From the NCBI GenBank assembly GCA_964407285.1, contig CAYOVG010000229.1, forward strand, positions 1 through 11,756: a stretch of DNA of 11,756 nt, in the 5' to 3' direction. A program made the translations under genes and the position numbers. This DNA is from CAYOVG01 sp964407285 (GTDB lineage: Bacteria; Desulfobacterota; Syntrophobacteria; Syntrophobacterales; Syntrophobacteraceae). Positions 1 to 5,680 of this stretch are shown in pieces. The first letter of the stretch is position 1; every line of letters begins with the position of its first letter. The notes beneath the pieces were generated by a model. That model searched no databases and was not told the DNA's origin. It saw nothing but the letters and a program-made list of their open reading frames with translations.

Positions 1-37
1 ATGTGACATTTCTAACGAGTCAAAGCATGTGACATTT
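1..37. repeat. Two degenerate 26-bp tandem units, possible IS edge
   Basis: The motif ATGTGACATTT occurs at 1-11 and again at 27-37, so the units are 26 bp long. GAGT follows at the same place in each unit (17-20 and 43-46). A partial third TTGACAT lies at 48-54. Tandem subterminal repeats of this kind are common at transposon ends, and similar TGTGACATTT strings occur, from memory, next to integrase-core transposases in environmental genomes. The identity is an inference because the window starts inside the structure. Confidence 0.4.
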
Positions 38-144
38 TAAAAGAGTTTTGACATGGCTCTGTTGTTCGCCTTGCCACCAATAATGTAACTTCGTTATCAT
101 TCTCCGTTACTCCTCCGTTATGGTATTGCCTCTTTCGTCTGTTG
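38..144. other. Non-coding end downstream of the MscS gene
   Basis: This is the stretch after the MscS stop, read on the minus strand. No convincing hairpin plus T-run terminator is visible. Only weak short palindromic pieces around the GTAAC/GTTAC/GTTAT motifs at 85-120 are present. No gene is supported here. Confidence 0.4.
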
Positions 145-1608
145 CTAAGAGGTAGGAGTGCCGGGAGCAGCTGGCAAGAGATTCTCCCCGTCCTTCAATG
201 GTTGTGCCTGCCGTGCTTGTTCCTCGATGACGACGGCTTCGCTGTATAAGCCGACTTCCGCTTTCGTGGACACCGCATCGACTTCTTCGTGCCGCGATTC
301 AGCGGGGAGCCGCTTTCCCGGCCTGGCATCACGGGCATCTGCCGGTTTCCCCTCGAGCACGGTGACGGGGACGCCTTGAGGGAATACAACCTCTCTGGCC
401 TCGTCCGGCATCGAGATGCCATGTTCCTGAAAGGCGCGTTTCAACAGCCGGATCACCGAAGACCGCACCTTCAACCAACTGTGTGTACGGCCATTGAGCC
501 AAAAGTAGACGCGCAGGTCGACTGTAGCCCTTCCCAATCTGTCCACCAGCACCGAAGGTTCGGGATCGTTGAGAACGGCCGGGTGGTCCGCCAGCACTTT
601 CCGTGCAATCTCTTGGGCCTCGCTGATTGCATCGTCGTAGCCGATGCCGACGACAAAGTCCTCCCGCCGGTTGGGCGTGGTCGTAAAGTTGCGGAGGTTG
701 CTCTTGTAAACGCCGGCGTTTGGGATCTGCACGAGGTTCCCGTCGAGAGTCATCAAGATCGTCGTGCGCATGTTCAATTGCTGCACGTATCCGGTCACGC
801 CGGACACCTCGACCAGGTCGCCGGTCTCGAACGGCCGCTGCATACTGAGGAAGATGCTGGCCAAGAAGTTCTCGGTGATTTCCCGGAATGCAATACCAAC
901 GATTAGACCGATCAGACCGGTGCCGCCGACCACCGTCATTGCCAGTTGAGTCAGGCCGGAGACTCTCAGAATGAGATAGCCGCCGCAGATGACAACGAGC
1001 CCGCCCACCCCGCGAGCGAGCACATTTTGCAGGAGTTTTGTCCGAATCCGTCGGCCAAGGAACAGCCTGGCCCCTTTTGTTGCCAGTATGCCGGCACCGA
1101 TCGACAGAGCCAGGATGAGCAGCCCAAACACGATAAGGGGAAGTGAGTAGATGAAGTCACGCCATAATATCAACAGTCCGCTCGACGCCGGACGGAAATC
1201 CCATACGGGCGGATCGAGTGCCTCCATCCTGTTGACCACGGCGATAACATCCTGGGTGTTGCGCGCCAGGTCACCGGCCCATTTCTTGAGATCTTCGGAC
1301 TCCGCCCGACCGTTAAGAAAGACGACTCCTTCCTCGACCCGGACTTGCGGGTCGGTGAACCAGTCGGTAGCATCCAAGACACTCTGGAGTCGCTTGAGGA
1401 TCTCTTCATCGCGCGCGACGGGATTCACATCCACCTTCGAGGGAGCCGGGGAGAGTTCTTCTTTGGCGGGGGTGGTCAGTTTCTGCGGTTCGCTGGCTTT
1501 GCCGACCGGTTCCTGCGCCATGACCGTCGAGGTCAGCACGCTGTACACAGCACCGAGCAATACTGCCTGCAGAACCAGTTTATAGCAGTGGTATGCAGTT
1601 CGCTGCAA
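145..1608 (-). CDS. BON domain-containing MscS-family mechanosensitive channel
   Basis: Small-conductance mechanosensitive channel that releases solutes on hypo-osmotic shock. Counting from the TTG at 1608 (487 aa), residues 1-31 form a signal peptide ending VMAQ. A periplasmic BON domain lies at about 66-130 and includes VRVEEGVVFLNG. Hydrophobic segments follow at about 151-178 and 200-216. The glycine-rich pore helix (VVGGTGLIGLIVGIAF) is at about 226-241. The MscS beta domain follows with RPFETGDLVEV and LVQIPNAGVY, then an alpha/beta C-terminal domain and a charged, low-complexity tail. The frame is open up to an ATG at 1788, but the first 45 or so codons there resemble ATP synthase gamma. 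The TTG has AAAGGAG nine bases upstream and is followed directly by the signal peptide, so it is preferred. Family assignment is firm; the start is inferred. Confidence 0.9.
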   Translation of the reverse strand: MQRTAYHCYKLVLQAVLLGAVYSVLTSTVMAQEPVGKASEPQKLTTPAKEELSPAPSKVDVNPVARDEEILKRLQSVLDATDWFTDPQVRVEEGVVFLNGRAESEDLKKWAGDLARNTQDVIAVVNRMEALDPPVWDFRPASSGLLILWRDFIYSLPLIVFGLLILALSIGAGILATKGARLFLGRRIRTKLLQNVLARGVGGLVVICGGYLILRVSGLTQLAMTVVGGTGLIGLIVGIAFREITENFLASIFLSMQRPFETGDLVEVSGVTGYVQQLNMRTTILMTLDGNLVQIPNAGVYKSNLRNFTTTPNRREDFVVGIGYDDAISEAQEIARKVLADHPAVLNDPEPSVLVDRLGRATVDLRVYFWLNGRTHSWLKVRSSVIRLLKRAFQEHGISMPDEAREVVFPQGVPVTVLEGKPADARDARPGKRLPAESRHEEVDAVSTKAEVGLYSEAVVIEEQARQAQPLKDGENLLPAAPGTPTS

Positions 1609-1617
1609 GGGAACACT

Positions 1618-1624
1618 CTCCTTT
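1618..1624 (-). promoter_or_regulatory. Shine-Dalgarno site that decides the MscS start
   Basis: On the minus strand AAAGGAG is followed by nine bases and then TTG (1608-1606). The codon opens a classic signal peptide. This favours initiation here over the in-frame ATG at 1788. Confidence 0.7.
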
Positions 1625-1653
1625 AGCACTGGTAGATCGCGTTTTTTCCATCG

Positions 1654-1788
1654 GTGCTTGCCTATCGATTTCTCGATGTGCCCGCCGATCTCGAGACGTG
1701 CGGCCACGGCCTTCATCGTGCGGGCGCCGGATTGGAGCGCCCCGACGGCGCCGATCTTTCGGCGTAGACTCACCGTGGAGTCGCTCAT
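1654..1788 (-). pseudogene. atpG: N-terminal remnant of ATP synthase gamma subunit (N-ATPase type)
   Basis: The first 45 or so residues read from the ATG at 1788 carry SDSTVSLRRKIGAVGALQS, then RTMKAVAA, then a stretch ending IEKSIG. This matches, from memory of the family, the N-terminus of the gamma subunit of N-type (Na+-translocating or 'alternate') F1Fo ATPases, which reads S-x-SLRRKI-x-x-AG-LQSVVRTMKALAA-x-x-IGQYEKSV. Gamma is normally about 290 aa, so more than 80 percent is gone. Its ATG overlaps the hpf stop as ATGA, and its frame runs open into the MscS gene. No other ATPase subunit is visible in the window. It could instead be translated as a MscS N-terminal extension, but it lies ahead of a signal peptide, which makes that unlikely. 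Confidence 0.68.
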
Positions 1789-2162
1789 GGCTCCTCCTCG
1801 ATTTCCGGTTCAGGCGGGGACGGGTCAGGGTCGGTCCTGTGGCTCTGTTGCTCGCCCTGCCGCCCAAGGGTATGCTCGATCAATCTTGTCAACTTACCTG
1901 CAGCGCCTTCGATGGCTTCGTCCAAGGTAGATGCATGGTGCGTGACCGCGATAGGCTGGCGACCTTCGATTCGGGCTTCCATCATGCAACGCATTTTGTC
2001 ATGGCCGCCCTTCTTGTCGCTGTTCTCATCGCTCACATGGACCTCTACTCGCGTGATCTGTTCGCTGAATCGGCTCAGGGCGCTCTCCACTACGCCACGG
2101 AACTGATCGGCCAGCGCTTCGCGACCTTCAATATTATGATCGGTGTTGATTTGGATATGCAT
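1785..2162 (-). CDS. hpf: HPF/RaiA-family ribosome hibernation factor
   Basis: 125 aa protein expected to bind the 30S decoding region and silence idle ribosomes in stationary phase or energy stress. Residues 1-100 show the beta-alpha-beta-beta-beta-alpha plan: MHIQINTD, a helix at about 13-32, the strands ITRVEVHVSDEN and MRCMMEARIEG, then IAVTHHASTLDEAIEGAAGKL leading the last helix. It has no C-terminal dimerisation domain of long HPF. Instead an acidic, proline-rich tail (103-125, ending EIEEEP) follows. The ATG at 2162 has AAGGAG six bases upstream; an upstream TTG at 2195 in the same frame lacks such a site. It lies 29 bp after the baeRF gene and its stop overlaps the atpG remnant ATG. 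Confidence 0.85.
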   Translation of the reverse strand: MHIQINTDHNIEGREALADQFRGVVESALSRFSEQITRVEVHVSDENSDKKGGHDKMRCMMEARIEGRQPIAVTHHASTLDEAIEGAAGKLTRLIEHTLGRQGEQQSHRTDPDPSPPEPEIEEEP

Positions 2163-2191
2163 GGTATTCTCCTTCCGTGAATGTGATTGGT

Positions 2192-3355
2192 TCAATAACG
2201 GTAAATAGCGGCCAGTCCCGTCTGTCCGGGCATCTGCTCGGCCGGAATCACCAGGACTCGTCCGCCTAGCTTCCCGGCCAACTCGCCCAGATCATCGAGT
2301 AGATCATCAACTTGCGGGTGGCTCAAATCCGCAGTTTCGACCTGACCCGTCGTGCCATCGAGCTTGCCGGCGATCTGGCGGTCGGACTCGACCAGCAGCG
2401 TGGCGACCCGTCCAGTGGCCGCCGCCTGGGCAATCTCCGCCAGGTCGTCACTGCCAAGCCCTTTGGACTTCGCCACGGCGAACTCGTCGAGCAGTATCGC
2501 CAGTTGCGTTTGATACCGTGGCTCGACTATTTGCCACGCGCGTTTGCGAAGTTCATCAATGGGCAGAGTAACGGGATTGATCGTGAGTTTCTCCTCCATC
2601 AGAAAGGGGTTGTGGCTGACTTGGCGGAAAATATGGTGATGCTCCGGCAGGGCCGCCAGAATCAACGGCAGTTCTGACGGCCGGGAATGGTACTCCAGCA
2701 CCGCCCGGTCGGCGGCTCGGCAAAACCGCTCCATGTCAATCTCCACCTCGTCCTTCTTCCCGCCGTGGCCGTGGTGCATGGGCATGCTGGAGGCGCCGGC
2801 GCCGCCATAGGAGGCGACAGTCGAATGCGCGTCGGTCAGTTCATCGCCCAGCGCCTCGGTCATCGTCCGCGGGACGCCAGGCGCCAGATCGATCTCGTCG
2901 AGCGCGTCGCGGTTTCCCTCGAAGATCTGAATCTTCTGGAGGCTCAACCCCAGAACCTGATAGCGACCGACCGAATGGAGAAAGCGCCGCAAGGGCTTGG
3001 TGTGAAAGCCGTCGGCCACGACGGCCAGTTCGGCGACCGGCCGCTGAATCTGAAACACTCGAAACAAGTTCGCGCTGCTCAGTACGGCCAAGCCGTCCAG
3101 GGTGTGGTTCCAGAAGTCGCGATCTTGGGCGAGGGCTTCAAACGGCTTCAAGAGAAGCCGGACCTCGGCATTCGGATACTGTTGCTGGAGCGATGTCTCG
3201 AGCTTCTTTACAAGATTTGCGAACCGGATCGGATCCTGCTGATTCTCGGGATGGCGCCGATGGGTCGGCTGGTAAAGCGAGAGGCACGGCGGCTGATGAA
3301 CTAATGCCAACTCGACCAGTGATTCGGTGGTGAGCGAATTCCGTGTATGTGTCAT
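2192..3355 (-). CDS. Bacterial archaeo-eukaryotic release factor-like (baeRF) protein
   Basis: 387 aa cytosolic protein resembling the bacterial eRF1-like group ('host attachment'/baeRF families). The N-terminal domain contains PPCLSLYQPTHRRHPENQQDPIRF at about 22-45, a hallmark of the group. A glycine/histidine-rich linker (GGAGASSMPMHHGHGGKKDE, 184-203) separates it from a middle domain with SRPSELPLILAALPEHHHIF. The end has the baRF3/7-like VLVIPAEQMPG near 368-377 and terminates in IYRY. No GGQ peptide-release motif is seen, so it is unlikely to terminate translation; a role on stalled or resting ribosomes is inferred from the fold and the adjacent hpf gene. The ATG at 3355 is chosen for GGAG seven bases upstream. 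The exact subfamily (3 versus 7) is unsure. Confidence 0.78.
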   Translation of the reverse strand: MTHTRNSLTTESLVELALVHQPPCLSLYQPTHRRHPENQQDPIRFANLVKKLETSLQQQYPNAEVRLLLKPFEALAQDRDFWNHTLDGLAVLSSANLFRVFQIQRPVAELAVVADGFHTKPLRRFLHSVGRYQVLGLSLQKIQIFEGNRDALDEIDLAPGVPRTMTEALGDELTDAHSTVASYGGAGASSMPMHHGHGGKKDEVEIDMERFCRAADRAVLEYHSRPSELPLILAALPEHHHIFRQVSHNPFLMEEKLTINPVTLPIDELRKRAWQIVEPRYQTQLAILLDEFAVAKSKGLGSDDLAEIAQAAATGRVATLLVESDRQIAGKLDGTTGQVETADLSHPQVDDLLDDLGELAGKLGGRVLVIPAEQMPGQTGLAAIYRY

Positions 3356-3650
3356 TTTCCATCTCCTGTTTTGTGATTCTGTCATGCCAAAAACTCAATA
3401 ATCGCTTAATAAAGTCGCTTAACAAGGCTGCCTTTTCAAGCGGTTTTTCGTCACTCAAAGCGGCCGCGGACTTCATTGACGTGAACGGAAAGCACCTTTC
3501 CATCGTTCTCCCTATTGCGTTGAATTGGCATTTTGCGGACCCTTTAGGGCAATGTTGGTTAAAGCCTATCCATTCCGCGAAAACTTCTTGGAAGCCCGCC
3601 AACCTATTAGTTTTAGACGTATAATAGCGATTATTCATGGTGAAGCTGCG
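3356..3650. other. Non-coding leader ahead of the baeRF gene
   Basis: About 295 bp without a supportable gene. A minus-strand frame is open through it (3138-3710) but it resembles no family I recognise and runs into the baeRF gene in another frame, so I treat it as a shadow. It is relatively AT-rich near 3385-3425 on the baeRF side, where a promoter for baeRF-hpf-MscS would be expected. No clear sigma-70 or sigma-54 boxes can be defended. Confidence 0.5.
3402..3422. repeat. Direct repeat TCGCTTAA, possible operator
   Basis: TCGCTTAA occurs at 3402-3409 and 3415-3422, 13 bp start to start, about 47-67 bp upstream of the baeRF ATG. Spacing near one helical turn and position in the leader allow a regulator site, but eight bases twice could be chance. 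Confidence 0.3.
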
Positions 3651-3710
3651 GTAAGGCGCGAACCAGAAGCTCGACCGCAGATTGCTCCAGAGTTGCTTGA
3701 ACTTATTCAA
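3651..3710 (-). pseudogene. N-terminal remnant of a second DUF2254 gene
   Basis: About 19 residues starting at a TTG (3710) read MNKFKQLWSNLRSSFWFAP and align with the start of the intact DUF2254 protein at 5371, MNKFNLFWSTLRSSFWFVP. Similarity stops there; the frame then continues with unrelated sequence. The initiator has changed from ATG to TTG. With five changes in nineteen residues it is more diverged than the adjacent phosphoketolase remnant, so it probably comes from a separate cassette rather than a recent copy. Confidence 0.8.
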
Positions 3711-4003
3711 GGGCCAGTTTCCATTTCCAGTTGCGGATTTCCGGCATGTCTTGGCCGTGGGTGTTTATGTATTGTTTGTGTTCGAAAAGCTGGTCGCGGA
3801 CGAATTGCTTCGCGTATGCGGCGTGTGCGCTCAGTTTCGGGACACGGTCAACCACGTCCTCAAAAAGGTGAAACCGATCCAAGTCGTTCAACACCATCAT
3901 GTCGAAGGGCGTGGTGGTCGTGCCCTCCTCCTTGAAGCCACGCACATGGAGATTCCTATGATTGGCGCGCCGATACGTGATCTGATGAATCAATGGCGGG
4001 TAT
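3657..4003. repeat. Direct repeat copy A of the xfp/DUF2254 junction
   Basis: Homologous to about 5318-5680. By hand alignment 3721-3999 pairs without gaps with 5398-5676 and shows 11 mismatches in 279 positions (about 96 percent). To the left of 3721 the two copies differ more, and copy A lacks about 16-17 bases around a duplicated TTTCCAGTTGC motif seen in copy B. The copies are in the same orientation and about 1.68 kb apart, flanking the DUF2254 gene. Confidence 0.93.
3703..4002 (-). pseudogene. xfp: C-terminal remnant of a second phosphoketolase
   Basis: About 99 residues, from YPPLIHQ to WKWK, match the last part of the intact phosphoketolase. Landmarks are GFKEEGTTTTPFDMMVLND, DRVPKLSAHAAYAKQFV and HGQDMPEIRNWKW. 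It begins abruptly, with a TAG in frame about 15 bp upstream and no ATG, so it lacks the TPP-binding and catalytic domains and cannot be an enzyme. A 16-17 bp deletion replaces the normal C-terminus with LALE and a TAA. Of 11 base differences from the intact gene I count five that change an amino acid and six silent. This suggests the ancestor of the fragment was for a time a functional, diverged gene. Confidence 0.9.
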
Positions 4004-4024
4004 CTCCGTAATTCTATCTATCAT

Positions 4025-5371
4025 CTATCGATCATGCTCCCCGGGGCACAGCACGGGCTCGGCTTCGAGCGCTTCGCGCACGCGCGCCAGCCGCGTGTCG
4101 ATCGTCGCACGATCATGGGGAGCCTCGACCGTGCGCTCGGTCAGTTCGGCGATCCATTGCACTTGTTCGCGAAGCGCCTGTCGGCGGTGTGGGCTGGCCG
4201 TCAAACTGGCAAGGGTTTGGAGGGCATCGAGCATCCGCGATAGGATGGCGACATCGCCTTTGGCGTAGCCTCGAATTTGGTCGAACGATTCGGCCAGCAA
4301 GCTTTCAAAGCTCGGGCCTTTGGCGATCACTCGCAGTTCCCCTTCCTCGAAGCGGCGCGATGAGGGGATTTGCCGAGACGCTACCTCTGCCAGAATCTTC
4401 GTCAGATAATCCACATACGTCACGGCCGTCGTTGTGTCGTTGATGCCGGGGGAGAGTGCTTTCAACGCCACGTCCACGATCTGCCTAATGCCGAAGGCGG
4501 CGTCCTGTTCCACCGTGCGGTGGCGGCTGATGGTGAATGTTGCCCGCAGGGCGGCAATCGTCTCTTGATCCGGCGGGTCTCCCAGAGCGAGTGAGACCAA
4601 CGCGGTATTACGGACAACGAACTCGCCGATGCCGCGCTCCATCCGCACGATGGTTTTCCTGTCCCTCGCCACGCGCAGGAGCGCCGCGTTATCCACGCTC
4701 TGGATATAGCCGCTCTCCTTGGTCGGGACGGCGCGCCAATTCCGCTCGGCCAGAAGATCTGGCGTTGAGTCATCATCGTCTTCGCCAGGCCCTTGTCCAA
4801 GGTGTTCCGGGAAAAGCCGTTCAATGGCGTGGATAGTTTCATTGGCGACGGAAGCGATAATGTTGGAGGCCTGGATCGAAGAGGCGATGTGATGAATGAA
4901 GAACATGAGGGCGCCCACACCGCCGAGCGCCAGCACGAAGCCGAAGAACACCGCCAAGCTTGGAACAAATGCGCCCTCTTCGCCGCTGCGAATGGTGCGC
5001 AACACGATCAGGCAATACGTGAAAATGCCGGCGAAGATCCCGAGCACGACCTGCGTGACTTGGCTGCGCATGAAGTTCCGAAGGATGCGCGAGGTGTATT
5101 GGCTCGAAGCCAGCGCCAGCACCACCAATATCATGGAGAACGTAACGCCCACCACGGACATCATCGAACCGGCAATCGTGGACATCATCCCGCGCGCGCC
5201 TTCCGCCCCGGCTCCAAACAGGCGCGGCCACCGGACCAGCCATCGGTCGCTCCCGGCGGAGTCTGCTTCGATCAAAGATATCGCGAAGACAATGCTGCCT
5301 ACGACAATCAGCGAAGGCACAAACCAGAAGCTCGACCGCAGAGTACTCCAGAATAGATTGAACTTATTCAT
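4025..5371 (-). CDS. DUF2254 family integral membrane protein
   Basis: 448 aa inner-membrane protein of unknown function, close to the usual length for the family. Four hydrophobic segments are visible at about 16-33, 61-87, 103-121 and 131-155. The second carries SMMSVVGVTFSMILVVLALASSQ and runs into QYTSRILRNFM, a family hallmark. The rest (about 165-448) is soluble, with ARDRKTIVRMERGIGEFV and DVALKALSPGINDTTTAV, the second strongly conserved in DUF2254. The ATG at 5371 overlaps the phosphoketolase TGA as ATGA and has AAGGA nine bases upstream, so translation is probably coupled. It is flanked by direct repeats that could recombine to delete it. The link with phosphoketolase is by context only. 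Confidence 0.88.
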   Translation of the reverse strand: MNKFNLFWSTLRSSFWFVPSLIVVGSIVFAISLIEADSAGSDRWLVRWPRLFGAGAEGARGMMSTIAGSMMSVVGVTFSMILVVLALASSQYTSRILRNFMRSQVTQVVLGIFAGIFTYCLIVLRTIRSGEEGAFVPSLAVFFGFVLALGGVGALMFFIHHIASSIQASNIIASVANETIHAIERLFPEHLGQGPGEDDDDSTPDLLAERNWRAVPTKESGYIQSVDNAALLRVARDRKTIVRMERGIGEFVVRNTALVSLALGDPPDQETIAALRATFTISRHRTVEQDAAFGIRQIVDVALKALSPGINDTTTAVTYVDYLTKILAEVASRQIPSSRRFEEGELRVIAKGPSFESLLAESFDQIRGYAKGDVAILSRMLDALQTLASLTASPHRRQALREQVQWIAELTERTVEAPHDRATIDTRLARVREALEAEPVLCPGEHDR

Positions 5372-5680
5372 GGGGCAGCGTCCTTTTCCAGTTGCTTCCA
5401 TTTCCAGTTGCGAATTTCCGGCATGTCTTGGCCGTGGGTGCTTATGTATTGTTTATGTTCGAAAAGCCGGTCACGGACGAATTGCTTCGCGTAGGCGGCG
5501 TGTGCGCTCAGTTTCGGAACACGGTCAACCACGTCCTCAAAAAGGTGAAACCGATCCAAGTCGTTCAACACCATCATGTCGAAGGGCGTGGTGGTCGTGC
5601 CCTCCTCCTTGAAGCCCCGCACATGGAGATTCTTATGATTGGCGCGCCGATACATGAGCTGATGAATCAATGGCGGATAG
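5318..5680. repeat. Direct repeat copy B of the xfp/DUF2254 junction
   Basis: This is the intact partner of the repeat at 3657-4003. It covers the last 100 or so codons of phosphoketolase and the first 18 codons of DUF2254, including their ATGA overlap. It contains two copies of TTTCCAGTTGC, at 5385-5395 and 5401-5411, of which copy A kept only one. Confidence 0.93.

Noticed and set aside
289..906. Long plus-strand frames across the MscS gene, and similar ones across baeRF, DUF2254, xfp, ackA and tal
   Set aside because: They lie antisense to firm genes, show no family motifs, and are expected by chance in GC-rich coding DNA.
1609..1788. 60-residue N-terminal extension of the MscS channel
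   Set aside because: Its first part resembles ATP synthase gamma and its end translates a Shine-Dalgarno site; a signal peptide follows directly.
3356..3385. Ten-codon upstream extension of the baeRF gene
   Set aside because: The internal ATG at 3355 has GGAG at good spacing and gives the usual N-terminus; the upstream codons contain that ribosome site.
3520..3540. Possible sigma-54 promoter around TTGGCATTTTGC
   Set aside because: The GG and GC elements are six bases apart instead of ten, so the consensus fails.
3138..3710. 190-codon minus-strand frame that starts with DUF2254-like residues
   Set aside because: Only the first 19 or so residues are homologous; the rest is unrecognised, crosses the non-coding leader and overlaps the baeRF gene in another frame. 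Kept only as a short remnant.
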